Notes: generated from the letters alone by a model not told the origin. DNA of 64,000 nt from Sphingobium fontiphilum (GCF_014196635.1 NZ_JACIEB010000002.1:186001-250000), one strand, 5' to 3'; counted from the first letter of the stretch, positions 8,707 through 17,968 are shown. Translations and numbers: made by a program.

Positions 8707-11700
8707 TCAGAAGATCACGAAATCGGCATGGGTCAGGGCAAGGCCGGGGGCAAGCTGCCCGAAAACGGCCGCCGCGCCTGCGCCATTGCCGTCAGCGTCG
8801 TAGGACAGGAAGCCGGTCAGCGGATTATAGATGATGCGGTCATCGGCTTCCGCCGCCCTCGCGCCGACATGAAAGGCCGCAGCGCCCAGCATGCCGCCTG
8901 CGCCCGCCGCCGTGAAGATCGACGCGGCGAGCATGATGCTGTCGTCCGCGACCGCAAAATCGTAGATCCTGTCAATGTTGTTGGCTCCCAGCGCCGTTTC
9001 GAAGAAGAAATTGTCACGACCCGAGCCGCCGCCCATGATGTCGTTGCCCAGCATGCCGTGCAGGTCGTTGTCATATCCATTGCCGCCCAACCGGTTGGCG
9101 AGGCCGTTGCCCGTGGCGTCGATGTCGCCCCGGCCATTCAGGGTAAGATTTTCGATATGCTGCCCGGCGAGCGAGAAGCTGACCTTGGTCCAAACGCTGT
9201 CGTTGCCGCCATTGGCCTCCTCGACCACGCGGTCATTGCTGTTGTCGACATAGTAGAGATCATCGCCCAACCCGCCGATCATCACGTCGGCGCCAGCCAG
9301 GCCGTTGATGGTGTCATCGCCGTGGCGCCCGATGATCCGGTTCGCCAGCATGTTGCCGACCAGCGTCTGGCCGCCGCTCAATGTCCCGGTCAACCGCTCG
9401 ACCCCGTCCGCCAACCAATAGCTGCCGAGGCCGGTCCGCACTTCGTCGACGCCCTGCCCGGCCAGTTCGATCACCAGATCGGTAGTATGGTCAACGATGA
9501 AGACATCATTGCCGACGCCCCCAGCCATCCGGTCCGCGCCCGCGCCGCCGTTCAATATGTCGTCGCCAGCATAGCCGTTCAGCGCGTCTTTGCCGCCATT
9601 GCCCATCAGCAGATTGGCGGCGACATTGCCGTTCAGCGTGTTGGCGGCTTCATTGCCAAAGGCGTTGAGCGCCGCATTGCCGACCAGGGTCAGCGTTTCG
9701 ACCGAGCGGCCGGTCAGGCTGTAGGTGACAGCCGAGATGATGCTGTCGTCGCCCTGCCCATCGGCCTCGATCGCATCGTCGCCCGCGTCGTTGACATAAT
9801 AGAGGTCGTCGCCCGCCGCGCCCACCATCACGTCCGCGCCGCCCGCGCCGTTCAATATGTCGTTCCCGGCATTGCCGCTGACCCGGTTGGCCAGGCCATT
9901 GCCGATCAGCGTCTGCCCATCCGCCGTCCACGCGATCAGGTTCTCGACATTGTCGGGCAGCGCGTAACGGAACAGTAGCGAGCGGACGGTGTCGGTGCCC
10001 TGATTGGCAAGCTCGATCACCTGGTCGCGCGTATCGTCGACGACATAAAGGTCGTGACCTGCGCCACCTTTCATCATGTCGGCTCCGGCCCCGCCATCCA
10101 GCGTGTCATTGCCGTCGAAGCTTTCCATACGGTCGTTGCCGCCCAGTCCCTGCAGCACGTCGTTACGACCGCCGGTCACCCTGACCCCGAAGATCGTATC
10201 GTCACCGTCCGTACCGCGATTGACGAAGTTCATGTTGGCGATGCTGGGCATCAACGTGCCGTCGCCCAGCCATATCTGCTCCAGCCCGCCATTGGGGATA
10301 ATGAAGAATTTGGCAATCTGTATGGTATCGCCCGTCAGGCTGTTGCGGATCAGGCCATCGGTATTGCCTATGCGCGAAAATTCAAGTTGGGCGAACGTGA
10401 CGCCCGCCCAAAGATAGAGCTTATCGGCTGTGCCGGAAATGTCGTCGACGACATCATGTCCCGACTGGATGTAAAACACGTCATTGCCGTCGCGCCCGAT
10501 GAGGCGGTCATCGCCAGCGCCGTCATGGAAGATGTCGTCGCCGAGCCCGCCGTCGAGCGTGTCGTTGCCCGTCCCGCCATCGAGGATATCGTTGCCGTCG
10601 CCACCGAAAATCGTGTCGGAATGGTCTCCGCCGTTCAAAATATCGTTGCCGCCAAGCCCGTAAATGGCGTCGCTGCCGCCCAAGCCATTGATGACGTCGT
10701 TCATTCCGCCGGTGGCCGGATCGACCCCATAAATCGTGTCCGAGCCAGCTGTGCCGTTGGTCACCCAGCTGCGCGCGCGCATGTTGATGGTCGTGCCGTC
10801 GGCCAGACGGTATCGTTCGATCTCGCCCGTGATGAAGCCGGTTTCGAAATAGTCAGCGACTCGGATCGTGTCGCCAGTCAGGCGGTTGGTGATCAGCAAA
10901 TCGATGAACGACTCGCGCCAGTTTTCGTCCGCAACCCGTTCAAAGCTGATGTCCGCCAAGGTCGCTCCGGCCCATAGCGTCAGCGTGTCATTGCCTTCCC
11001 CCACCCGTTCATAGATGCGGTCATGCCCGGCGCTGGCCACGAACTCGTCGTTGAACTCCGTACCAAGCAGCCGGTCGTCTCCATCGGAACCATAGGTCAC
11101 CCACATCTGGGTCGACAGATCATTGATCGGCGTTCCGTCACCCAAAAGGATATGTTCGAACAACACGGCATATTGGTAAGTGTTGTCGATCAGAAATCTT
11201 TCAAAATAGTCGATTATGCGGACAGAGTCGCCCGTCAGGTTATTGGTGATGACAATATCTGTGGTCGTGCTTGTAGCGCCAGGCGGCACGTAGCGCGAGA
11301 AAGTCAGATCCGCGTTGGTGATCCCGTTCCAAAGGATGAGGGTGTCCTCGCCCTCATTGGGAGCCTCCCAAACCCGATCATGGCCGGTTCCGACGATGTA
11401 GGTATCATTGCCGCCTTCGCCATAAAGACCGTCGTCACCCGCACCGCCATCGAGCCGATCGTCGCCTGTGTCGCTCACACCATGATCCAGGCCGCCACCG
11501 CGGATCAAGTCGTTCCCGTCGCCGCCAAACATCTGGTCATCACCCTCTCCACCGGTGATGATATCATTTCCGCCCAGGCTATGAATCACGTCATGGGGAT
11601 TGCCGCCAAAGGTTACGCCGGTCAGGACATCGTCATCCTCGGTTCCGGTCAAGGGGAAGCTGATATCCCGCAGACGCCACATGCTTCCATCGGCGAAGCG

Positions 11701-12081
11701 AAGCTGCTCGACCATATGCGGGGCATTGTTGAGCATCCATCTGTAAGATCCGCCCTCGTCATAATAATATTCGATCTCGAAGTGACCCACCACCAGGACG
11801 GCGGGGTTGCCTCCGACCGAGATAATAAGATCGTCCCCATTGCGCACCAGTTGCAGGTCGGAAAAGTTGATGCCCGCGCCGAAGATTATGCTGTCCAAGC
11901 CATGAGTCGTATCGCTGATCGTCAGCGGCGGATCGCCCAGCGCATAGTGATAGTTGGAGTCTTCGTATAAGGATGGCGTCGCGTTCGACAGCGGTTGCGC
12001 ATTGAGCGGCGCATAGCCGATGGACGAGCGCGCGTCCCGTTCCGGCATTCCGCCCCTGGCGACATTGAACCGACCAGCCAT
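8707..12081 (-). CDS. Large RTX secreted protein with HCBP-related domains, 1124 aa
   Basis: A large signal-less RTX protein. Residues 12-20 hold ERDARSSIG, matching the start of its 546-aa neighbour. The N-terminal half contains about four copies of the haemolysin-type calcium-binding-related domain, each with a phrase like LWAGxTxADLxFxR, then LTGDTIRIxDYF and LGDGT; they lie near residues 60-135, 240-310, 365-435 and 545-605. GGxGxDxx nonapeptide blocks sit between them. The C-terminal half (about 620-1020) is linker/nonapeptide repeats like those of the neighbour, and the last 100 residues are the shared terminal module ending ALTHADFVIF. I choose the ATG at 12081 because GGAG lies 7 nt upstream. 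It is likely exported by a type I system and calcium-dependent. No catalytic motif was seen. Confidence 0.85.
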   Translation of the reverse strand: MAGRFNVARGGMPERDARSSIGYAPLNAQPLSNATPSLYEDSNYHYALGDPPLTISDTTHGLDSIIFGAGINFSDLQLVRNGDDLIISVGGNPAVLVVGHFEIEYYYDEGGSYRWMLNNAPHMVEQLRFADGSMWRLRDISFPLTGTEDDDVLTGVTFGGNPHDVIHSLGGNDIITGGEGDDQMFGGDGNDLIRGGGLDHGVSDTGDDRLDGGAGDDGLYGEGGNDTYIVGTGHDRVWEAPNEGEDTLILWNGITNADLTFSRYVPPGATSTTTDIVITNNLTGDSVRIIDYFERFLIDNTYQYAVLFEHILLGDGTPINDLSTQMWVTYGSDGDDRLLGTEFNDEFVASAGHDRIYERVGEGNDTLTLWAGATLADISFERVADENWRESFIDLLITNRLTGDTIRVADYFETGFITGEIERYRLADGTTINMRARSWVTNGTAGSDTIYGVDPATGGMNDVINGLGGSDAIYGLGGNDILNGGDHSDTIFGGDGNDILDGGTGNDTLDGGLGDDIFHDGAGDDRLIGRDGNDVFYIQSGHDVVDDISGTADKLYLWAGVTFAQLEFSRIGNTDGLIRNSLTGDTIQIAKFFIIPNGGLEQIWLGDGTLMPSIANMNFVNRGTDGDDTIFGVRVTGGRNDVLQGLGGNDRMESFDGNDTLDGGAGADMMKGGAGHDLYVVDDTRDQVIELANQGTDTVRSLLFRYALPDNVENLIAWTADGQTLIGNGLANRVSGNAGNDILNGAGGADVMVGAAGDDLYYVNDAGDDAIEADGQGDDSIISAVTYSLTGRSVETLTLVGNAALNAFGNEAANTLNGNVAANLLMGNGGKDALNGYAGDDILNGGAGADRMAGGVGNDVFIVDHTTDLVIELAGQGVDEVRTGLGSYWLADGVERLTGTLSGGQTLVGNMLANRIIGRHGDDTINGLAGADVMIGGLGDDLYYVDNSNDRVVEEANGGNDSVWTKVSFSLAGQHIENLTLNGRGDIDATGNGLANRLGGNGYDNDLHGMLGNDIMGGGSGRDNFFFETALGANNIDRIYDFAVADDSIMLAASIFTAAGAGGMLGAAAFHVGARAAEADDRIIYNPLTGFLSYDADGNGAGAAAVFGQLAPGLALTHADFVIF

Positions 12082-12198
12082 CACGACTCTCCAACCGAAA
12101 ATGCAATAAAACCGCGCCGATCATCGGTCGCCGCCCTCGCCATGGCAACAGACATGCGACCAAAGGATCAAAACGGGACGACGATCTTCATGCAAATC

Positions 12199-12256
12199 AT
12201 GGAAACATGCCTTTGTTTCCATTTGGCGTCAGGCGGACAAGCAGGACTTTTACGTA
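12199..12256 (-). promoter_or_regulatory. Upstream region of the 1124-aa RTX gene with the same bipartite element
   Basis: On the minus strand, TACGTAAAA (12256-12248) is followed after 37 nt by GCATGTTTCCAT (12210-12199). A small perfect palindrome (ATGGAAAC at 12199-12206 / GTTTCCAT at 12215-12222) overlaps the second part. The element ends 117 nt before the start codon; in the neighbouring RTX gene the distance is 111 nt. The agreement in sequence and spacing argues for a shared regulator. Confidence 0.5.
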
Positions 12257-12271
12257 TAGGGTTACTCTGCC

Positions 12272-13936
12272 CTAGCTTGAACGACTGGGGTCGGTCATCG
12301 CATCGGACAGCGTGCGCACGTCCGTTGCATCCGCGCCGTGATGCGCCCCGGCCGGACGTTCGAGCATGCGGTGGACGGTCGGCGGCCAGTCGCCCCGATG
12401 CAGCAACCGCAGCCTGTCGCCGTTTTCCGTGTCGGCCAACGTGCGGCGCAGATTGTGGCGGACATAATCGGCCCAGGTCGCGACATGATAACGCTCGATC
12501 CACAGGGCGGGGTCGCCCAGGTCGCGCATGAGCGTCCAACCCCGCGCCCCATCGCGCAGGCGGATGCGACGCCTCTCCCCCATCGCCTCGACAAAGGCGT
12601 TAGCGTCGTGAGGGTCGACCCGATATTCGATGGAAATGACGATCGGCCCGCTGCGCGGTTCGATGGGAACCGCCACCTCCGGCTCGCGCCAGGATCCCAG
12701 AGGGTCCAGATTGTCATCGCCAACATCCACGATGGGCAGGATGACGCCGAGCAACAGGACGGCGACCTGCCCGGCCGCCGCCGCAAGCAGGGCTGTCGCG
12801 ACGCCTTCATGCTCCGCCAGCAGCCCGAAGAGCCAGCTACCCGCCGCCATCCCGCCAAAGGCGGACATCTGATAAAGCGCCAGCGCCCGCGCCGCCACCC
12901 AGCGCGGCGTCGACAACTGTATTGTCACGTTGAAGGTGGATAGCGACATCACCCATCCCGCGCCAGCAGCGGCGACGGCCATGACGCAGACAATCATGTA
13001 CCCGCCCAGCGCCACCCCCGCACAGCCGACGGCCATCAGCGCGGCGCCGGTCCGCACCATCGCTTCGGTGGACAACCGGGCGCTCAAACGACCTGTCGAC
13101 AAGGCTCCCGCAACCGCTCCGACGCCAAAAGCGCCCAGCAGCAGGCCAAATATCGTCGGCCCGCCCACCACCAGGTCGCGCGCGATCAACGGCATCAGCG
13201 CCAGCATGATGCTGCCCACGCCGCCGAACAGCGCGGCGCGGAGCAGCACCAGGCGCATATTGGGCGACATCGCGGCATAGCGTATCCCCGCCGCCATCGC
13301 GCGCGCCAGCGGCTCCCTGCCCGCGCCACCCGATCGCGGCGCCGGCCGCCAGCGCAGCAGGACGAGGATCAACGCGACATAGCTGACCGTATTGACCATG
13401 AAGGCGCAGCCGGCGCCGGCCGCCGCGACAATGAAGCCGCCCAGCGCCGGCCCGACACTGCGCGCGATGTTGAATCCCATGCTGTTATAGGCGACCGCGC
13501 GGGGGAGCGCCGCGCGCGGAACCATGTCGGCCACGGACGCCTGCCATGCCGGGGCATGGATCGCCGTTCCGCAGCCGATGGCAAAGGTGAAGGCCAGCAA
13601 AATCCAGGGCGTCAGCCACCCCGCCCATGCGCACCAGGTCAGCAACAATGACGTCACGAGCATGAAAAACTGCGCCGCCAGCATGACCGTGCGCCGTTCC
13701 AGATTGTCGGCCATGGCCCCCGACAGCAGCGACAGCAGCATCAAGGGCAAGGCCGTGGAGGCCTGGACCAGCGCCACCATCTGGGAAGACGATGTCAACG
13801 CCGTCATCAGCCATGCGGCGCCCACGGACTGGATCAGCCCGCCGAAATTGGACAGGATGCTGGCCAGCCATACGCGCTTGAACAGGGGGCTGGCGAAAGG
13901 CGAGACAGCGGGCTGGGGCGAGGGAGTTTGGGGCAC
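12272..13936 (-). CDS. MFS exporter (EntS/MFS_3-like) with C-terminal cytoplasmic ferredoxin-like domain
   Basis: A 554-aa major facilitator. Residues 15-420 contain about 12 hydrophobic segments, with GAMADNLERR in the loop after the second helix, as in the MFS_3 group (enterobactin-exporter EntS-like). Unlike classical MFS proteins, it continues with about 130 soluble residues. The part from VISIEYRVDPHDANAFVEAM to about 520 looks like an antibiotic-biosynthesis-monooxygenase (dimeric alpha/beta barrel) domain; this two-part layout is known in the MFS_3 family. The substrate is unknown. The start is GTG at 13936, with no better codon before the first helix. It precedes the 1124-aa RTX gene on the same strand with a 190-nt gap that holds the RTX gene's own upstream element. 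Confidence 0.85.
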   Translation of the reverse strand: MPQTPSPQPAVSPFASPLFKRVWLASILSNFGGLIQSVGAAWLMTALTSSSQMVALVQASTALPLMLLSLLSGAMADNLERRTVMLAAQFFMLVTSLLLTWCAWAGWLTPWILLAFTFAIGCGTAIHAPAWQASVADMVPRAALPRAVAYNSMGFNIARSVGPALGGFIVAAAGAGCAFMVNTVSYVALILVLLRWRPAPRSGGAGREPLARAMAAGIRYAAMSPNMRLVLLRAALFGGVGSIMLALMPLIARDLVVGGPTIFGLLLGAFGVGAVAGALSTGRLSARLSTEAMVRTGAALMAVGCAGVALGGYMIVCVMAVAAAGAGWVMSLSTFNVTIQLSTPRWVAARALALYQMSAFGGMAAGSWLFGLLAEHEGVATALLAAAAGQVAVLLLGVILPIVDVGDDNLDPLGSWREPEVAVPIEPRSGPIVISIEYRVDPHDANAFVEAMGERRRIRLRDGARGWTLMRDLGDPALWIERYHVATWADYVRHNLRRTLADTENGDRLRLLHRGDWPPTVHRMLERPAGAHHGADATDVRTLSDAMTDPSRSS

Positions 13937-14249
13937 GGCCCCTTCAACCCCAATCCGGCGCCATCGTCAAACGCCAGGCAGCCCAGCCGGACCGTCGCCC
14001 GACATTGATCTTGCGGCTTGCGCCTGTTCCGAAGAAAAAGCCAATTCTACCCCGGGTTACAGCGTATAGTGCTTGAAATGGCGGTGATGATGCCGCAATC
14101 TGACGCCACAACATAAATCGAGTCGCATGTGCGCCTTTTCCGGCGCTGCTGTTTTACGCCCTGAAAGGGATGCAGGCCATGCTTGACTTGGAATGCCAGA
14201 TTTCCGGTAAGGTGCGCACGGGCGGCTTGTTCCACCCGATACCTTCGCC
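13937..14249. other. Gene-free stretch between divergent genes
   Basis: About 310 nt between the MFS gene and the small plus-strand gene at 14250. No credible coding frame was seen. A weak sigma70-like promoter may lie on the plus strand: TTGACT at 14183-14188, a 17-nt spacer, then GGTAAG (3 of 6 match). The bipartite element of the two RTX genes was not found here. Confidence 0.35.
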
Positions 14250-14501
14250 ATGATGCCGCCGGTGGCCATCGTGCAGGCAGAACCTGAACAGACGATCAGC
14301 GGCACGGTGCAGGCCGGCGTGGTCTGTCCCCTGCTGCATCTGTCGGATGGCCGCGTCTTCGCGCTTCAGGGCGTCAATCGCAAGGATGCGCCGGTCGGCG
14401 CTTCCGTGACGGTCGTCGGGCGGCCCATCATGATGTCCACCTGTCAACAAGGCCCGGCCTTTCTGGTCGCGCGCATCATAACACCCTCATCCTCCAGCTA
14501 A
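14250..14501 (+). CDS. Small unrecognised beta-rich protein
   Basis: An 83-aa frame. I do not recognise the family with certainty. The middle (TISGTVQAGVVCPLLHLSDGRVFALQG, split here as TISGTVQAGVV, CPLLHLSDG and RVFALQG) followed by GASVTVVGRP alternates like a small OB-fold or barrel protein. It carries two cysteines (CPLLHL and STCQQG). There is no clear signal peptide or Shine-Dalgarno, and two tandem ATGs (14250, 14253) could start it. It ends 65 nt before the secreted protease gene on the same strand and may be cotranscribed with it. Its reading frame shows the neighbours' codon bias, which supports it being real. Confidence 0.55.
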   Translation: MMPPVAIVQAEPEQTISGTVQAGVVCPLLHLSDGRVFALQGVNRKDAPVGASVTVVGRPIMMSTCQQGPAFLVARIITPSSSS

Positions 14502-14566
14502 AAAATCCAACATGGCGGCACGCACAGTCCCACAGGCGCGCGCCATTATAACGAAAGGATAAAGCG

Positions 14567-17500
14567 ATGCCTTTTAACCCCACAGATCCGCTGTTCGACA
14601 GACAGTGGCATTTCGACCGGATCGGCAACATCCGCGCCATCTGGGAAGAATATAACGGCTCGGGCGTGAATGTCGGCGTTTATGACGAGGGCATCGAGCA
14701 GACCCACACGGATCTGAACGACAATTACAACGCCGCGCTGGAATTTTCCTATAACGGCTCGATCCCCAATACCGGCGCGACCGGGCCGCACGGCACATCC
14801 GTCGCGGGCCTGATCGGCGCGGAAGCCAATGACGAAGGCACGGTCGGCATCGCCTTTGGCGCCAGCCTGACCAGCGTCAACATCTTCGATTCGTCGAGCG
14901 ACCTGTTCATCAACGCGGGGACGCCGACCGGCTTCTTCGCGGCGGTCGCCTATAATGCGTTCGATGTCGTCAACAACAGCTGGGGATCGACGCCGGGTTA
15001 TGCCGCGTTCCAGAACCGCAACACGGCGGGCAGCTTCGCCGCCGAAACCGTGGCGGGCTGGCAGAATGTCGCCGACACCGGCCGCGGCGGGTTGGGCACG
15101 ATCGTCCTGAAGGCGGCGGGCAATGAATCGCGCAACGCCAATGCCGAAGGCTCCAACTCCGCCCGCTTCGTCATCGACGTGGCGGCGGTCGGCGATTCCG
15201 GCTTTGCCGCATCCTATTCCAACCATGGCGCCAACATCCTGGTGTCCGCGCCGGGCAGCGAATTTGAATCCAACGGCGGGCTGGGCATCGTCACCACCGA
15301 CCTGACCGGCACTGCTGGTTACAATCTGCGCGGCGATCCGGCCGGCAGCTATGACTATACCGACGATTTCGGCGGCACGTCGGCCGCCACGCCGATCGTC
15401 AGCGGCGTCGTCACCCTGATGCTCGACGCCAATGCGGGGCTGGGCTGGCGCGACGTGCAGGACATTTTGGCGATGTCGGCGACCCATACCGGCAGCTCGC
15501 TGGTGTCGACCACGCCCGGCACGTTCGAAAACGACATCTGGAAAATCAACGGCGCCACCAACTGGAACGGCGGCGGCATGCATTTCCACAACAATTACGG
15601 TTTTGGCATGGTCAACGCCTATAACGCCGTGCGCATGGCCGAAGTATGGAGCCTGTTCGACAGCGCCCATACGTCGACGGCGGGCAACAACACGATCAGC
15701 TTCTTCGCGTCGCCCGCCATGGCGCTGGCCGACCTGACCGACAATACCTACGCGTTCAACATTCCCTTCGATCAGACGATGGAGAATGTGCAGGTCACGC
15801 TCAACTACACGCACAGCTTCATGAGCGACCTCATCATCTCGCTGATCTCGCCGACCGGCGACCGCTATATTCTGGAGGACCGCACGGCGGGCAATTCCTC
15901 GGCGGCCGACGGTGGCCTGACCTGGACCTATGGCATCCAGGGGCTGCGCGGCGAAAATACGGCGGGCAACTGGATACTGTCCATCAACGACGTCGTCGGC
16001 GCGGATTCGGGCACGCTCAATTCCGTGCAGATCACCTTCCATGGCACCACAAACGATTCCAGCGACACCTATCACTTCACCGACGAATTCCAGTTGATGG
16101 CGATGCTGGACCCCAGCCGCCGGACCGTCAGCGATACCGATGGCGGCACCGACTGGCTGAACATGGCGGCGATCAGCGGCGACATCGTCCTGCGCCTCGA
16201 CCAGAACGCCTATTCGTCGATCAACGGCACCCAGTTCATCCGCATCGCCAATGGCACCGACATTGAAAATGCAGTGACCGGCGACGGCGACGACCTGATC
16301 CAGGGCAACAGCCTTGCGAACCAATTGATGGGCATGCGCGGCAGCGACACCATCCGCAGCTATGCCGGCAGCGACATATTGGATGGCGGCCAGGGCGCCG
16401 ACTATATGTTCGGCGGTGCGGACAGCGACAGATATTATGTCGACAATGACGGCGATGTCGTCGTCGAAAATGCCGGTGAAGGCAATGACATCGTCCATGC
16501 CTCAACAGCTGCCTATATGCTTACCGCCAATGTCGAACGTCTGATCGGTACCTTGGACAGCGGTCAAAACCTTGTCGGCAACACGCTGAACAACATTATC
16601 ACCGCAGGCGGAGGCAACGATACGCTCAACGGTGGGGCTGGCATCGACACGATGATCGGCGGACTGGGCGACGACATCTACGTCGTCGACAATGCCAGCG
16701 ATGTCGTGACCGAAGCGGCCGGCGAAGGGATCGATACCGTCCGCACTGGCCTTGCCACATACGCGCTGGCCGCCAATGTCGAAAATCTGCAGGGCGTGCT
16801 CAGCGCGGGCCAGTCGCTCACTGGAAACACGCTCGATAACACCATTACCGGCGCGATCGGCGCCGACATCATCAACGGCGCATCGGGCGCCGACACGATG
16901 ATCGGCGGGCGCGGCAACGACACCTATTATCTCGACAATGCCGGCGACGTGGTGACCGAACTGCTCGACGAAGGCACCGCCGACGAAGTGCGCACGGTGC
17001 TGGCCAGCTATGCGCTGGCCGCCAATGTCGAAAAGCTGACGGGCACGTCGGCGGCCGGGCAATTGCTGGTCGGCAATACGCTCGACAACATCATCCGCGG
17101 CTTCAGCGGCAACGACACCATCAACGGCGGCGTCGGCGCGGACACGATGACCGGCCTTGCCGGGAACGACATCTTCATCGTCGACAATGTCGGCGACGTG
17201 GTCGTGGAATCTGCCGGTCAGGGCACGGACGAGGTGCGCACCACCCTGTCCAGCTATGCGCTGGCCGCCAATGTCGAAAATCTGCGCGGCACGCTGGCCG
17301 CCGGACAGATGCTGACCGGCAACACGCTGGCCAACACCATCACCGGCGCCGCGGGCAATGACTCGATCAATGGCGGAACCGGCGCAGACACGATGATCGG
17401 CGGCCTGGGCGACGACACCTATGTCGTCGACAATGCCGGCGACGTGGTGACGGAAGCGGCCGCTGAAGGCAGCGACACCGTTCGCACCGGCCTTGCCAGC

Positions 17501-17968
17501 TACACGCTGGGCGCCAATGTCGAGAATCTGATCGGCTCGCTGAGCGCCGGCCAGACGCTGAACGGCAATACGCTCAACAACACCATCACCGGCGCCAATG
17601 GCGGCGACACCATCAACGGCGGTCTGGGCAGTGACAATCTGACCGGCAGCGGCGGAGCCGACCATTTCGTGTTCGACACCGCGCTGGGCGCCTCCAACGT
17701 CGACCGCATCCTCGACTTCAGCGTGCCGGCGGACACGATGGATCTGGATGACGCGATCTTCACCGCGATCGGGCCGCTCGGCACGCTCAACGCCAACGCC
17801 TTCCGCATCGGCACCAGCGCGCTGGATGCCGACGACCGCATCTTCTACAACAGCGTCAGCGGCTTCGTCTTCTACGATCAGGACGGCAATGGCGCACTGG
17901 CGCCGGTGTTGTTCGCAAAATTGACGGCGGGACTGGCGCTCACCAATGCGGATTTCGTGGTGATCTGA
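14567..17968 (+). CDS. Secreted kexin/subtilisin-like serine protease (S8) with P-domain and RTX tail
   Basis: A 1133-aa modular protease. The S8 catalytic domain covers about residues 10-360 with the triad Asp40 (GVYDEGIE), His75 (GPHGTSVAG) and Ser272 (GGTSAATP), plus the oxyanion Asn in AAGNES. A P/homo-B domain follows at about 375-495 (NIPFDQTMENVQVTLNYTH, split as NIPFDQTMEN and VQVTLNYTH; GNWILSINDVVG), as in kexin-like proteases. Residues 500-575 resemble the serralysin C-terminal linker (DTDGGTDWLN, IENAVTGDGDD). RTX nonapeptide/linker blocks then run to about 1030, and the last 100 residues form the module shared with both RTX neighbours, ending ALTNADFVVI. There is no signal peptide, so type I secretion is expected. 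AAAGGA lies 8 nt before the ATG. A strong terminator follows. Confidence 0.93.
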   Translation: MPFNPTDPLFDRQWHFDRIGNIRAIWEEYNGSGVNVGVYDEGIEQTHTDLNDNYNAALEFSYNGSIPNTGATGPHGTSVAGLIGAEANDEGTVGIAFGASLTSVNIFDSSSDLFINAGTPTGFFAAVAYNAFDVVNNSWGSTPGYAAFQNRNTAGSFAAETVAGWQNVADTGRGGLGTIVLKAAGNESRNANAEGSNSARFVIDVAAVGDSGFAASYSNHGANILVSAPGSEFESNGGLGIVTTDLTGTAGYNLRGDPAGSYDYTDDFGGTSAATPIVSGVVTLMLDANAGLGWRDVQDILAMSATHTGSSLVSTTPGTFENDIWKINGATNWNGGGMHFHNNYGFGMVNAYNAVRMAEVWSLFDSAHTSTAGNNTISFFASPAMALADLTDNTYAFNIPFDQTMENVQVTLNYTHSFMSDLIISLISPTGDRYILEDRTAGNSSAADGGLTWTYGIQGLRGENTAGNWILSINDVVGADSGTLNSVQITFHGTTNDSSDTYHFTDEFQLMAMLDPSRRTVSDTDGGTDWLNMAAISGDIVLRLDQNAYSSINGTQFIRIANGTDIENAVTGDGDDLIQGNSLANQLMGMRGSDTIRSYAGSDILDGGQGADYMFGGADSDRYYVDNDGDVVVENAGEGNDIVHASTAAYMLTANVERLIGTLDSGQNLVGNTLNNIITAGGGNDTLNGGAGIDTMIGGLGDDIYVVDNASDVVTEAAGEGIDTVRTGLATYALAANVENLQGVLSAGQSLTGNTLDNTITGAIGADIINGASGADTMIGGRGNDTYYLDNAGDVVTELLDEGTADEVRTVLASYALAANVEKLTGTSAAGQLLVGNTLDNIIRGFSGNDTINGGVGADTMTGLAGNDIFIVDNVGDVVVESAGQGTDEVRTTLSSYALAANVENLRGTLAAGQMLTGNTLANTITGAAGNDSINGGTGADTMIGGLGDDTYVVDNAGDVVTEAAAEGSDTVRTGLASYTLGANVENLIGSLSAGQTLNGNTLNNTITGANGGDTINGGLGSDNLTGSGGADHFVFDTALGASNVDRILDFSVPADTMDLDDAIFTAIGPLGTLNANAFRIGTSALDADDRIFYNSVSGFVFYDQDGNGALAPVLFAKLTAGLALTNADFVVI

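Noticed and set aside
8617..9978. Open frames on the plus strand opposite the RTX genes
   Set aside because: They mirror the repeats of the true genes and lack start signals. The minus-strand frames carry the RTX motifs.
14546..16498. A 650-codon open frame on the minus strand opposite the protease
   Set aside because: Antisense shadow. The plus strand has the full S8 triad and P-domain; the antisense text is low-complexity Val/Ile/Arg/His.
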